A stretch of DNA of 54,460 nt from Candidatus Aminicenantota bacterium. GTDB taxonomy: Bacteria > Acidobacteriota > Aminicenantia > UBA2199. Position numbers and translations under genes: made by a program. Below the pieces are notes generated by a model. The model did no database searches. It was given only the letters and a program-made list of their open reading frames with translations, and was not told where the DNA came from. This document shows positions 25,350 through 34,268 of the stretch, piece after piece (within the stretch, counting starts at the first letter, position 1; the number at the start of each line of letters is the position of its first letter). Location: positions 1 to 54,460 of the forward strand of contig JAOZUQ010000006.1 of assembly GCA_029938635.1 (NCBI GenBank), in the 5' to 3' direction.

Positions 25350-25850
25350 GTGAAAAGCGAAACAAAATTTGAACTAAAAAAAATAGGACTGATCTATACA
25401 CCTTATGAAAATACAGCTCCATACCAGCCTGTCGAAGAAAAAGAAAAAGAATTTTTTGTTATTATTGATGAAGAATTTGCAGCAGGGGTAAAGGAACTCT
25501 CCAAATTCAAATATATTTATTTGATATATGTTTTGAATAAATCAGATAAAACCCCTGATATGACGGTGGTTCCTCCCTGGAGTAAGGGTAAACCTGTCGG
25601 AGTATTTTCAAGCCGATCACCACTGAGGCCAAACCCAATAGGATTAAGTGTTGTAAAACTAAAAAAAGTGGCCGGGAACAAAATTTTTATTTCCGGAGCG
25701 GATGTTTTCAACGAGACCCCTTTGTTGGATATCAAACCGTATATAAAGGATCTTGATTCAAAGAAAGATGCAAATAACGGATGGATAGAAGATGCTTCCG
25801 ACTTTGAGCATCTTGCCCTTCATATAAAGGGTATTCCCCATGAATACTAA
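25350..25850 (+). CDS. trmO: tRNA t6A37 methyltransferase TrmO (TsaA/YaeB family)
   Basis: 166 aa, close to the single-domain form of the family. The block GVFSSRSPLRPNPIGLS near 89 is the SAM-binding signature, and NETPLLDIKPY near 130 is the conserved second motif. TrmO methylates N6-threonylcarbamoyladenosine at position 37 of tRNA-Thr. The start is GTG at 25350, with only a weak GGAA upstream. It lies 33 bases after the flavodiiron gene. The window also has a ThrRS editing domain and MiaB, but no direct link between them is visible. Confidence 0.88.
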   Translation: MKSETKFELKKIGLIYTPYENTAPYQPVEEKEKEFFVIIDEEFAAGVKELSKFKYIYLIYVLNKSDKTPDMTVVPPWSKGKPVGVFSSRSPLRPNPIGLSVVKLKKVAGNKIFISGADVFNETPLLDIKPYIKDLDSKKDANNGWIEDASDFEHLALHIKGIPHEY

Positions 25851-25862
25851 TTTTGAGGATTG

Positions 25863-25890
25863 TTGACGATAATTTTTAAAGGAATACAAT
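25863..25890 (+). promoter_or_regulatory. Promoter of the CGGC-domain gene
   Basis: TTGACG (25863-25868), 16-base spacer, TACAAT (25885-25890), one mismatch in each hexamer. AGGAGA follows shortly before the ATG at 25907. Confidence 0.6.
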
Positions 25891-25906
25891 ATATACAGGA
25901 GAACAA

Positions 25907-26353
25907 ATGGCTGAGAAAATAAAGATCGGCATAATTATTTGTGACAGGTATCGGCGATGTGCAGGTGGCAAATGCTTTCGGGCCTTAAAGAATAGAGAAG
26001 GTGCTTTTGATATCTACAAAGGAAAAGATGTCGAACTTGCAGGCTATACTTCCTGTGACGGATGTCCCGGTGGTAATATTGAATATGCCGGAGACGAAAT
26101 GGTCAAGAATGGTGTAAGTGTTATCCATCTTGCGACAGGGCTTGTTGTAGGATATCCACCTTGTCCCTATATTAAAACATTTAAATCATTGCTTGAAAAA
26201 AAATTCAGTATCAAAGTTGTAATTGGTACTCATCCGATACCAAAAAAATATCTGGATCTTCATACCGAAATGGGGACATGGGATTCAGAGGAGTGGAAAC
26301 AGCTTATTGAGCCAACAATGTCAGATAAAGAGACTCGTCTGGATTACAACTAA
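25907..26353 (+). CDS. CGGC domain protein, putative metal binder
   Basis: 148 aa. The cysteine pattern is typical of the CGGC domain: C13 in IICDRYRRC, then CAGGKCF and TSCDGCPGGN, and later YPPCPYI. Six or more cysteines in a small soluble protein suggest binding of Fe, Zn or an Fe-S cluster. Function is not established. It has its own promoter and an AGGAGA site. Neighbours are a flavodiiron protein, a cation-efflux protein and a NifX-like protein, which fits a metal or redox role. Confidence 0.85.
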   Translation: MAEKIKIGIIICDRYRRCAGGKCFRALKNREGAFDIYKGKDVELAGYTSCDGCPGGNIEYAGDEMVKNGVSVIHLATGLVVGYPPCPYIKTFKSLLEKKFSIKVVIGTHPIPKKYLDLHTEMGTWDSEEWKQLIEPTMSDKETRLDYN

Positions 26354-26420
26354 ATAAGAACTAAAATTTTTTCGGGACAAATAATAAAATCGAATTATCA
26401 TATATTATAAGACTAAGTTA

Positions 26421-27278
26421 ATGAACAAAAGAGAAAAGCTTGGATATTTGGAAGGTTTTGTGTCGATTTTAATAAACATTTTATTGTTTGTCCTCAAATA
26501 TTGGGCGGGTATCGTTTCGGGGTCTATTGCCTTGATCGCCGATGCATGGCATACATTGTCAGATTCGATCAGTTCTCTTATCCTTATAGCCGGAGTTAAA
26601 CTTTCATCCAGAAAACCTGACGAGAAACATACTTTCGGACATGGAAGATGGGAGCAGATCTCAGCTATCTTTATTGGATTTTTACTTGCTGTTGTAGCTT
26701 ATGAATTTTTAAAAGGATCAATAGAGAAATTTTTTTCAGGAGAGTCTGCTAATTTTGGATTAATTGCTATTGTTGTAACGATTTTATCTGTTTTAGTTAA
26801 AGAAGGGCTGGCACAATTTGCATTCCGTTTATGGAGGATCACAGGAAATATTGCATTAAAAGCCGATGGATGGCATCACAGGACTGACGCATTGTCCTCC
26901 CTGTTGGTGCTTGTGGGAATATTGTTAAAAAACTTTTTCTGGTGGATGGACAGTGCATTGGGAATTTTGATCTCCCTAATGATCTTTTATACTGTTTATG
27001 AAATAATCAGAGAGTCTATCAATAAGCTTATGGGTGAATCTCCTGATGAGGATTTAATATCAGAGATAAAGAGAATTATTTTTGCAACTTCGGATGCTCG
27101 TCTGGTTCCCCACCATTTCCATATTCATAATTACGGAAAGCACAATGAACTTACTTTTCATATAAAAATGGATGGAGATCTAAATATCAGAACCGGTCAC
27201 GATATAGCTAATGAGATAGAAAATGCTATAAAGCTTAAGACCGGAATAGAGACGACGATTCATATAGAACCTGCCTAG
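26421..27278 (+). CDS. Cation diffusion facilitator (CDF) metal efflux protein
   Basis: 285 aa, six transmembrane helices in the first 200 residues, then a cytoplasmic ferredoxin-like domain of about 80 residues. The metal-site pairs are clear: H44/D48 in DAWHTLSD and H152/D156 in DGWHHRTD. The C-terminal domain has HHFHIHNYGKHNELTFHI, rich in histidines as in Zn/Fe/Co exporters. It expels divalent metal, by proton antiport, across the inner membrane. No ribosome site is apparent before this ATG. The HxxxD form at both sites suggests Zn or Co rather than Fe, but this is inference. Confidence 0.93.
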   Translation: MNKREKLGYLEGFVSILINILLFVLKYWAGIVSGSIALIADAWHTLSDSISSLILIAGVKLSSRKPDEKHTFGHGRWEQISAIFIGFLLAVVAYEFLKGSIEKFFSGESANFGLIAIVVTILSVLVKEGLAQFAFRLWRITGNIALKADGWHHRTDALSSLLVLVGILLKNFFWWMDSALGILISLMIFYTVYEIIRESINKLMGESPDEDLISEIKRIIFATSDARLVPHHFHIHNYGKHNELTFHIKMDGDLNIRTGHDIANEIENAIKLKTGIETTIHIEPA

Positions 27279-27297
27279 AGGATAAAACCGGATATTT

Positions 27298-27933
27298 ATG
27301 AAAACTAAAGCATTTGACAATTTTCCCGATGAATATGATATATGGTTTGATAAAGAGGGTTTAATTTATAAACTTGAACTTAAAGTCATAAAGGAAATGG
27401 TTCCGGAAAAAGGAAAGGGAATTGAAATTGGTTCCGGGACTGGGAGGTTTTCCATTCCGCTCGGGATCAGAATTGGAGTGGAACCTTCATTACCAATGGG
27501 AAATATTGCGGCTCAAAAAGGGCTTGATGTTATCGGAGGGATTGCCGAATCTTTACCTCTAAAATCTGAGAGTTTTGATTTTGTTTTGTTTAATACAGTA
27601 ATATGTTTTTTTGATTCACCTGAGATGGCTTTTCTTGAGAGCTACAGGATTTTACGGCCTGGTGGTTTAGTTCTGATCGGATTTATAGACAGGGAAAGTT
27701 ATCTGGGGAATATTTATAATGAGGAAAAAGAGGAAAGTAAATTTTTCAAGGATGCTGATTTTTATTCTATATCTGAAATAAGCAGGATATTAACTGAATC
27801 CGGGTATGGATCTCTTGAATATGCACAAACACTGATATTTGACATAAAAAGTAATATTCTCTCTGAAAAAATTTCCAGCGGATACGGGAAAGGATCATAT
27901 GTAGTAATAAAGGGATATAAAAAGATTGTATAA
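27298..27933 (+). CDS. Class I SAM-dependent methyltransferase
   Basis: 211 aa. Motif I IEIGSGTGRFSIPLG near 41, a post-I acidic residue in IGVEPS, motif II region FDFVLFNTVICFF near 95 and motif III YRILRPGGLVLIGFIDR near 118 mark the Methyltransf_11 fold. The N-terminal FDNFPDEYDIWFDKEG is common in small-molecule methyltransferases of anaerobes, sometimes beside metal-resistance genes. The substrate is unknown. It starts 19 bases after the CDF gene and is probably cotranscribed with it. Confidence 0.85.
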   Translation: MKTKAFDNFPDEYDIWFDKEGLIYKLELKVIKEMVPEKGKGIEIGSGTGRFSIPLGIRIGVEPSLPMGNIAAQKGLDVIGGIAESLPLKSESFDFVLFNTVICFFDSPEMAFLESYRILRPGGLVLIGFIDRESYLGNIYNEEKEESKFFKDADFYSISEISRILTESGYGSLEYAQTLIFDIKSNILSEKISSGYGKGSYVVIKGYKKIV

Positions 27934-27967
27934 TTGACGATAAAAAAATCAATAATAAGGAGTTTGA

Positions 27968-28378
27968 ATGGAAAATATCAGAATATGTATCGGATCAAAT
28001 GATAACGAGAATATTGCCAGGTCTCATCTGGGAGACACCGAGCAATTTTTCATTTTTGATATATTTGAAAATGATGAAATCAAAACTGTTGATGTCAGGA
28101 TAAATGATGCAAAGGATCTGGATCATTCAGCCTCAAATAAAATGGAGAAGATCCTGGATATAATAAAGGACACTGAAATACTTGTGGCCTGGCAAAAGAG
28201 CCCTAATTTTATTAATATTGCAAAAAAGACAAAATATCAGCCTGTTGTAGTAAAGGCGGAAAAGATCAATGATGTTCTGAATATCCTGCAAAATTCATTT
28301 GTTCAACTGAAAGAATTGGCGGATAAGAGAAAAAAAGGTGATTTTTCTCCTGAGATACATGAATTTAAACTTCAGTAA
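27968..28378 (+). CDS. NifX/NifB-like (dinitrogenase iron-molybdenum cofactor) family protein
   Basis: 136 aa with the ribonuclease-H-like fold of the family: IRICIGSNDNENIARSHLGD at the start, FFIFDIFENDEI, the long middle stretch with KDLDHSASNKMEKIL, and AWQKSPNFINIAKKTKYQP. In nitrogen fixers relatives carry Fe-S or FeMo-cofactor precursors. Here no nif genes are present, so it more likely binds some other iron-sulfur or metal cluster. AAGGAG precedes the ATG. A perfect terminator overlaps its stop codon, ending the metal and redox group. Confidence 0.82.
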   Translation: MENIRICIGSNDNENIARSHLGDTEQFFIFDIFENDEIKTVDVRINDAKDLDHSASNKMEKILDIIKDTEILVAWQKSPNFINIAKKTKYQPVVVKAEKINDVLNILQNSFVQLKELADKRKKGDFSPEIHEFKLQ

Positions 28379-28397
28379 AACCGGTTTTACTTTTTTT
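28374..28397 (+). terminator. Rho-independent terminator
   Basis: An 18-base perfect palindrome (28374-28391), AGTAAAACC and its complement, is followed by seven T residues. The stop codon of the NifX-like gene lies inside its left arm. Confidence 0.85.
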
Positions 28398-28434
28398 AAA
28401 TAACTTGACGTGCTGATTGTTGTTTGTATGGAAT

Positions 28435-28463
28435 TTGACAACATGACCCCTATTGAGTATAAA
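28435..28463 (+). promoter_or_regulatory. Near-consensus promoter of recN-miaB
   Basis: TTGACA (28435-28440), 17-base spacer, TATAAA (28458-28463). Transcription would start near 28470, which rules out the upstream in-frame TTG at 28453 as the recN start. No LexA-type box is recognised around it. Confidence 0.75.
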
Positions 28464-28509
28464 TATCTTCTCTGATGAAGAGAGATTGTCGATTTCGGGA
28501 GAACATCTG

Positions 28510-30141
28510 GTGCTTACATATCTAAGGGTTGAAAACTTTGCTGTTGTAGAAAAAGCAGAGATCCATTTTTGCCCTGAATTGAACATTCTTACGGGAGAAA
28601 CCGGTGCCGGCAAATCCCTTTTGATTGATGCAATTAAGCTCCTTATCGAGAAGAAGATCCCACCGAATTCGGTCAGAGATAAGACAAAAAACCTTAAGGT
28701 TGAAGCATTTTTTGAGAACAATGGTGATGAATTTGTCCTTAGAAGAGAGATATCTGCCGGAAACAAAAACCGGTCGCTGGCATTTCTGGATGGTGAGGCC
28801 GTCCCCTTTCATAAACTAAAGGAGGCGGCAGAGAATCTTTTAAATATTTATGGCCAGAATGAATACCTTTTCCTCCTCAGCTCGTCGAACCATCTGGATT
28901 TCATTGACAGGTTTTCAGATAACAAAGTGGTCCTGGCCGGGATGGGTGAATTATTTGATGAATTGACAGTTTTAAAGGCGGATCTGGAAGATCTGAAGGC
29001 TGAAGAAAAAAATGCTTCTGAAAAGGTTGATTTTATAGATTTCCAATTGTCTGAAATCCGGGATATAGATCTGGACAAAGAATCTGAAGATGAACTTGAA
29101 CAAAAAGTTAAAATACTCTCTTCAGCGGAAGAGATTATAAACAGCTCAGATCATGTTCTGGATAATATTTACAGGTCAGAAACTTCAGTATATAACCGTC
29201 TTACAGATTCACTTAAGAGCATAGATTTTCTTAATAGTATTTATCCTGAAATGTCCGCATTCAGGGATGAGATACAAAAGTTTTATAAGACAATTCCTGA
29301 AATATCAACATTACTTTCAGAACAAGGCGGGAATATTGAACATAACGAGGCGGAACTGAACAGGTCAGAGGAAAAATTGTTCAAGATCAAAAAACTGAAG
29401 ACAAAATACAATGTCGATTTTGAAGGGCTGAAACAAAAAAAAGAAGATCTGTTGAATGAAAAGGAAAAATTTCAAAACATGGAATTTTCTATACAGGAAA
29501 AAGAAAAAGAGATCTCTGATAAATTAATTGAATACCGGGAAATCAATCAAAAGGTCAGGGTGATCAGACAGGAACATGCCCGGGTTCTGAGTGAACTTGT
29601 GGAAAAAGAATTATCCAAACTGGAAATGGAGAAGGCAAGATTTGTAGTTGATTTTTCTGAGAAAGAGCCTGATCTGACAAATATTACGAGGAAGGGGACA
29701 GATAAAACTGAATTCATGTTCTCTTCAAATCCGGGGATGGACCCGGGGAAAATTAAAGATATTGCTTCAGGAGGAGAACTTTCAAGGCTCATGCTTGTTC
29801 TGAAATCTATTATTAAGGATAGTGCGGATATCTCATATATTTTTGACGAAATAGATAGCGGGATCGGAGGAAAAACAGCAGATTTTGTCGGAAGCAAACT
29901 GAAAGATATTTCAAAGAGAAGTCAGGTCATTTGTATTTCACATCTACCCCAGATAGCATCTTTCGCAGACAGACATTTTCTTATAGGAAAGGAATACAGA
30001 GATGATACAACTTTCAGTACTGTAAAAATTCTCGATGAACACGAACAGAGAGAAGAGGTTGCCCGCCTTATGGCAGGGAAATCTGTTACTAATGAAGTGA
30101 TCGAAGCCGCCCGGCACCTGATAGACTCAAAAAAGCAATGA
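28510..30141 (+). CDS. recN: DNA repair protein RecN
   Basis: SMC-like ATPase acting early in double-strand-break repair by recombination. From the GTG at 28510 the protein has 543 aa and begins MLTYLRVENFAVV, the family's standard opening; GGGAG lies about 9 bases upstream and the promoter is just before. Walker A GETGAGKS is at residues 29-36. Coiled coils fill about 150-360. The C-terminal half of the ATPase has the signature ASGGELSRLM, Walker B YIFDEIDSGIGG and the switch ISHLPQIA. Length is normal. The stop overlaps miaB in ATGA. Confidence 0.95.
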   Translation: MLTYLRVENFAVVEKAEIHFCPELNILTGETGAGKSLLIDAIKLLIEKKIPPNSVRDKTKNLKVEAFFENNGDEFVLRREISAGNKNRSLAFLDGEAVPFHKLKEAAENLLNIYGQNEYLFLLSSSNHLDFIDRFSDNKVVLAGMGELFDELTVLKADLEDLKAEEKNASEKVDFIDFQLSEIRDIDLDKESEDELEQKVKILSSAEEIINSSDHVLDNIYRSETSVYNRLTDSLKSIDFLNSIYPEMSAFRDEIQKFYKTIPEISTLLSEQGGNIEHNEAELNRSEEKLFKIKKLKTKYNVDFEGLKQKKEDLLNEKEKFQNMEFSIQEKEKEISDKLIEYREINQKVRVIRQEHARVLSELVEKELSKLEMEKARFVVDFSEKEPDLTNITRKGTDKTEFMFSSNPGMDPGKIKDIASGGELSRLMLVLKSIIKDSADISYIFDEIDSGIGGKTADFVGSKLKDISKRSQVICISHLPQIASFADRHFLIGKEYRDDTTFSTVKILDEHEQREEVARLMAGKSVTNEVIEAARHLIDSKKQ

Positions 30142-31427
30142 AATTCTTCATAAAAACCTTCGGGTGCCAGATGAATGTCAACGATTCTGAAAAGATCAAC
30201 CACATCCTTGCAGAGAGAGGTATGGTTCGTACAGAGGAAGCGGAGGATGCGGATATTGTAATAATAAACAGCTGTGCTGTAAGGGAAAAAGCTCAGGAGA
30301 AAATATTTTCATTTATCGGACGGCTTGATCAAAAACAGAAGATCGTTGTTTCAGGATGTGTGGCCCAGTCTGAAAAAGATCTTATTATAAAAAGGAATAA
30401 AAAAGTTGATTTTGTAGTAGGGACACATCAGTTTTACGGGATGAACGGAATTATAGATAACTTTCTTCTAAAAAATATTAAGGGGACGGATACGACTTTA
30501 AGTAAAGAGTGGTCGGAGTCGATCCCGGATGTTTATGCCAGGGAAAACAGGTTCACCGGATTTATATCTATCATGGAGGGGTGTGATAATTTTTGCACTT
30601 ATTGTATTGTCCCATTTACCAGAGGCAGAGAAAAGTACAGGCCATATAAAAATATTCTTGACGAGGCTGAATATCTTGCAGGGAACGGATTCCGGGAGAT
30701 CGTTTTGCTGGGTCAGAATGTGAACAGTTGGAAGGATAAAAAAGAGGGCGTTAGTTTTGCTGCTCTCCTTGATCGGATAGCAGGTATAGAAAAGATTCAC
30801 TGGATCAGGTTCATAACTTCTTATCCGGGATATTATGAATCAGAACTCATAGATGTCATGAAGCAGAATCGAAATATAGCACGCCATATCCATTTTCCTG
30901 TGCAATCCGGGTCGACCAGGATTTTAAAGAAAATGGGCCGGAATTATACAAGGGAACAATATATGAAAATAATTTCTAAATTTAAAAGTGAAATACCGGA
31001 AATAAAGTTCAGCTCGGATTTTATAGTCGGATTTCCCGGAGAAACCGACAGGGATTTTGACCTTACTCTCTCACTTATTGAAAAAGCCAGATATAATTCT
31101 ATCTTCTCTTTTATTTATTCTCCCAGAAAACATACAAAAGCAGCAATGATAGATGACAACATTTCGCTTGAAATAAAGAAAGAGCGTCTCCAATTACTTC
31201 ATGAACTACAGAAAAAAATTCAACTGGAGGATCACTGGAAGCTTGTTGGAAAACAGTTGGAGGTTATGGTGACTGGAAAAAATCCAAAAAGGGAGGGAGA
31301 ACTTCTCGGCAGAACGGAAAGTTACAAGATAGTAACTTTCCCCGGCAATCGTAAGCCCGGTGAATTTATAAATGTAACAATCGATAGCTTCGGGCCTCAT
31401 TCTTTAAGGGGAATTGAGGTTATCTGA
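30138..31427 (+). CDS. miaB: tRNA-2-methylthio-N6-dimethylallyladenosine synthase
   Basis: Radical-SAM methylthiotransferase that adds a methylthio group to i6A37 of tRNA. The N-terminal domain (TFGCQMNVNDSE) has C10 plus the cysteines in INSCAVREKA and VSGCVAQ, which hold the auxiliary 4Fe-4S cluster. The radical-SAM motif CDNFCTYC gives C149, C153 and C156. HIHFPVQSGS and FIVGFPGET are typical. The C-terminal TRAM domain starts near 370. Length 429 aa is normal. It is translated by coupling to recN. The MiaA that makes the substrate i6A is not in the window. Confidence 0.96.
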   Translation: MKFFIKTFGCQMNVNDSEKINHILAERGMVRTEEAEDADIVIINSCAVREKAQEKIFSFIGRLDQKQKIVVSGCVAQSEKDLIIKRNKKVDFVVGTHQFYGMNGIIDNFLLKNIKGTDTTLSKEWSESIPDVYARENRFTGFISIMEGCDNFCTYCIVPFTRGREKYRPYKNILDEAEYLAGNGFREIVLLGQNVNSWKDKKEGVSFAALLDRIAGIEKIHWIRFITSYPGYYESELIDVMKQNRNIARHIHFPVQSGSTRILKKMGRNYTREQYMKIISKFKSEIPEIKFSSDFIVGFPGETDRDFDLTLSLIEKARYNSIFSFIYSPRKHTKAAMIDDNISLEIKKERLQLLHELQKKIQLEDHWKLVGKQLEVMVTGKNPKREGELLGRTESYKIVTFPGNRKPGEFINVTIDSFGPHSLRGIEVI

Positions 31428-31461
31428 ATCATCTCAGAAGCTTCTTTTCAATGCCTCAATC

Positions 31462-31490
31462 TTGACTAAAAGTCTGAAATGTGCTAAAAA
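31462..31490 (+). promoter_or_regulatory. Promoter of the yceD-rpmF-fab operon
   Basis: TTGACT (31462-31467), 17-base spacer, TAAAAA (31485-31490), 37 bases before the first gene. The -35 has one mismatch, the -10 two. Confidence 0.5.
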
Positions 31491-31526
31491 TAGGTCTTTC
31501 CAGTTGGAAAATCTCAGGAAAACATA

Positions 31527-32039
31527 ATGAATATTGATATACATGAAATTAGCAAAAAAGGGCTGGTGATTGAAGACTATATTGAATTGGATGACTTCTA
31601 TCTGATAGAAGATGATTCCTTCTTTTCTGATAGTGTTTATTTTACCGTTACTTTTACAAATGAAGGGAACGGCAGGATAAAGGCCAAAGGGAAGGTTCGT
31701 TCTGAAGTTTCAATGAAATGTGTTAAATGTCTCGAAAAATATGATTACACTATAAATTCAAAATTTGATATAGTCTTATTCCCTATGGACATTATTGATG
31801 CTGATAATTCTGCTCTTAATCCTGAAGAGCTCGAATATATTTTTTATGAAGGGGATAAGATTGATATAAAAAAGATCTTACAGGAGCAGGTAAATTTTTT
31901 TATACCGATGAATCCGGTTTGCAGCTCCTCATGCAAAGGTATCTGCCAGAATTGTGGTGCAAATCTTAACAATGAAAGCTGTAAGTGTGAAAATACAATA
32001 AATGATTATAATTTATTTTCGAATAAATTAAAGAGGTGA
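31527..32039 (+). CDS. yceD: YceD family protein (DUF177)
   Basis: 170 aa, upstream of rpmF as in most bacteria. The N-terminal beta region contains CVKCLEKYDYTI, the conserved C-x2-C-L motif of the family. The C-terminal part has EQVNFFIPMNPVC followed by CKGICQNCGANLN, a cysteine cluster of zinc-ribbon kind. The family is linked to 23S rRNA processing and ribosome assembly. It lies 3 bases before rpmF in the same operon. Confidence 0.88.
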   Translation: MNIDIHEISKKGLVIEDYIELDDFYLIEDDSFFSDSVYFTVTFTNEGNGRIKAKGKVRSEVSMKCVKCLEKYDYTINSKFDIVLFPMDIIDADNSALNPEELEYIFYEGDKIDIKKILQEQVNFFIPMNPVCSSSCKGICQNCGANLNNESCKCENTINDYNLFSNKLKR

Positions 32040-32042
32040 AAT

Positions 32043-32225
32043 ATGGCGCTTCCTAAAAGAAGACATTCTCATCAGAGAAAGAACAAAAGAAGGTCCCATG
32101 ATGGACTGAAGGTAGAAGGGTTATCGGTATGCCCTCAATGTAAGGAGCCAAAACTTCCGCACAGAGTGTGTAAGAATTGTGGTTATTATGATAACAGACA
32201 GGTTGTAGAGACCGAGGATAGTTAA
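32043..32225 (+). CDS. rpmF: 50S ribosomal protein L32
   Basis: 60 aa, the normal size. It begins [16 protein letters not shown] and has four zinc-ligand cysteines, CPQC and CKNC. The position between yceD and plsX is conserved across bacteria. AGAGGTG lies just before the ATG. Because a zinc-type L32 is encoded, a zinc-free paralogue might exist elsewhere in the genome. Confidence 0.97.
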   Translation: MALPKRRHSHQRKNKRRSHDGLKVEGLSVCPQCKEPKLPHRVCKNCGYYDNRQVVETEDS

Positions 32226-32244
32226 GAATAAGTTTTTTTTTGGT

Positions 32245-33279
32245 ATGAAAATAGCAATTGATGCAATGGGCGGGGATGATGCTCCGGAAGTTGTTGTCCG
32301 GGGAGTTATTGATTATTTTAAAGAGCAGCGGTTCAGAAGCCTACTGAAAATTATCCTTGTTGGTAAGGAAAAGGTAATCCGGAAGGAACTCAGAAAGAGT
32401 GCATTTGATCCTAAAGGGATGATAGATATAGTTGATGCCAGGGAAGAAATATCCATGAGAGAGCATTTCCTTTCTTATTGGAGAAGGCGGGAACAGACCT
32501 CTATCAAGAAAGGGCTTGATCTTGTAAAGAAAGGTGTTGCCCAGGCTATGATCTCCGCAGGAAATACAGGTGCTGTCATGGCTATATCAAAAAATGTCCT
32601 GGGGAACCTGAAAAGGATAGAAAGGCCTGCTCTTGCTTTAATGCTTCCGACACCCAAAGGACACTCTCTTATGCTTGATGCGGGTGCGAATGTTGATTCA
32701 AAACCTAAAAACCTTGTTCAATTTGCTTTGATGGGGAAGGTTTTTCTGGAAAATGTTTATGGGATTGAAGATCCCAGAATTGCACTTATGAGTATCGGGG
32801 AAGAAGAAGTTAAGGGTAATGAACTTACAAAAAAAACTTTTAATATGTTAAAATCCCTTAATATAAATTTTATTGGAAATATGGAAGGTTCTGATGTTTA
32901 TTCGGGTGATGCTGACCTTATCGTAACTGATGGATTTACCGGAAATGTTGCTCTCAAAGTATCTGAAGGTGTTGTGGAAACGATGCAATCAATGTTAAAG
33001 AAAGAAATGGGTAACAATTTACTTTCAAAAGCAGGATTTTTTCTTTTGAAAAGTTCGATCAAAAGAGTAAGGAAGAAAATGGATTATGCCGAATATGGTG
33101 GTGCATTGCTTCTTGGAATAAACGGCCTTGTTATTGTCGGACATGGTAAATCGAATGCAAAGGCTATTAAGAATGCTATTTATATGGGGAAAAAATTTGT
33201 TGCGGAAAATGTACTTGAGAAAATCTCCATTGAAGCAGAGAAGGTTCAGTCAGTTTTAAAGGAGTATAAATATGTATGA
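32245..33279 (+). CDS. plsX: Phosphate acyltransferase PlsX
   Basis: Transfers acyl groups from acyl-ACP to phosphate, making acyl-phosphate for the first step of phospholipid synthesis; it works peripherally on the membrane. Family blocks are MKIAIDAMGGDDAPE at the start, AMISAGNTGAVMA near 93, LMLDAGANVDSKP near 142 and DGFTGNVALK near 230. Length 344 aa is normal. The last 8 bases overlap fabG. In many bacteria fabH and fabD come next; here both are absent and fabG follows directly. Confidence 0.96.
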   Translation: MKIAIDAMGGDDAPEVVVRGVIDYFKEQRFRSLLKIILVGKEKVIRKELRKSAFDPKGMIDIVDAREEISMREHFLSYWRRREQTSIKKGLDLVKKGVAQAMISAGNTGAVMAISKNVLGNLKRIERPALALMLPTPKGHSLMLDAGANVDSKPKNLVQFALMGKVFLENVYGIEDPRIALMSIGEEEVKGNELTKKTFNMLKSLNINFIGNMEGSDVYSGDADLIVTDGFTGNVALKVSEGVVETMQSMLKKEMGNNLLSKAGFFLLKSSIKRVRKKMDYAEYGGALLLGINGLVIVGHGKSNAKAIKNAIYMGKKFVAENVLEKISIEAEKVQSVLKEYKYV

Positions 33280-34012
33280 AGAATATAAAAATGCAATAGT
33301 AACAGGAGCTGCCAGAGGGATTGGGAAAGCGATCGCCGAGGGGTTGGCCAAAGCCGGATTGAATGTAGTGATCTCTGATATCATGTATGATGAAGCTGTC
33401 AAAGTAGCTGAAAGTTTGAAGAGTTATGGTGTTAAATCTTTTGCTGTTAAAACAGATGTTTCAGATATCAACAGCGTTTCGGAGCTTATTAAGAAAACTG
33501 TTGATGAGTTAGGCTCTGTTGATTTCTTAATAAATAATGCCGGTGTCACAAGGGATAACCTTACGATCCGGATGTCTGAAGAGCAATGGGATCTGGTGCT
33601 TGACATAAATCTGAAAGGAACATTCCTCTGTTCACAGGCTGCGGCTAAAGAGATGATGAAAAAAAGATTCGGCAGGATAGTAAATATCTCCTCTGTAAGT
33701 GGTATTCTCGGCACAGCCGGTCAGGCAAACTATGCTTCTTCGAAGGCAGGAGTTATTGCTCTTACAAAATCTTTTGCAAGAGAACTAGGGGCCAGAAATA
33801 TTACTACTAATGCTATTGCACCCGGTTTTATTATTACAGAAATGACAGATCAATTGTCAGAAGAAGTAAAAAATGCATATTTGAGTCAGATCCCTCTAAA
33901 GAGGGGTGGAACTCCGGAAGATATAACTGAAGTTGTGAAATTTCTTATTTCACCTTCAGCTTCATATATTACAGGAACGGTAATTAACGTTTCTGGAGGA
34001 CTTTTAATTTAA
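33272..34012 (+). CDS. fabG: 3-oxoacyl-ACP reductase
   Basis: NADPH-dependent reductase of the fatty-acid elongation cycle, 246 aa. The short-chain dehydrogenase signature is complete: [10 protein letters not shown] near the N-terminus, NNAGVTRDN near 87, the catalytic Ser in [13 protein letters not shown] with the catalytic Tyr and Lys, and the C-terminal [13 protein letters not shown]. It overlaps plsX by 8 bases, implying coupled translation. Two small gaps (13 and 3 bases) separate it from acpP and fabF, so the whole set is one operon. Confidence 0.96.
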   Translation: MYEEYKNAIVTGAARGIGKAIAEGLAKAGLNVVISDIMYDEAVKVAESLKSYGVKSFAVKTDVSDINSVSELIKKTVDELGSVDFLINNAGVTRDNLTIRMSEEQWDLVLDINLKGTFLCSQAAAKEMMKKRFGRIVNISSVSGILGTAGQANYASSKAGVIALTKSFARELGARNITTNAIAPGFIITEMTDQLSEEVKNAYLSQIPLKRGGTPEDITEVVKFLISPSASYITGTVINVSGGLLI

Positions 34013-34025
34013 AAAGGAGAAGAAA

Positions 34026-34265
34026 ATGAACAAAGAAGAAATTTTAGTAAAAGTAAAGGGCGTTGTTGCTGAGAAACTGAATGTTGGAGAAGATCAGGTT
34101 ACTATTGATGCAAAATTCGTTGAAGATCTCGGTGCTGACTCTCTTGATCAGGTTGAATTGATTATGGCTCTTGAAGATGAATTTGATCTCAAGATACCGG
34201 AAGAAGAAGCAGAAAAACTTTCAACAGTCGGATCTGCTTTGGATTATATTGTTTCAAAAGCATAA
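34026..34265 (+). CDS. acpP: Acyl carrier protein
   Basis: 79 aa acidic protein. The phosphopantetheine site is S39 in [15 protein letters not shown], the universal motif. AAGGAG stands just before the ATG. It shuttles growing acyl chains between FabG, FabF and PlsX, all encoded around it, and is the likely substrate source for the acyl-ACP thioesterase at 22292-23041. Order fabG-acpP-fabF is the standard one. Confidence 0.98.
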   Translation: MNKEEILVKVKGVVAEKLNVGEDQVTIDAKFVEDLGADSLDQVELIMALEDEFDLKIPEEEAEKLSTVGSALDYIVSKA

Positions 34266-34268
34266 GAG

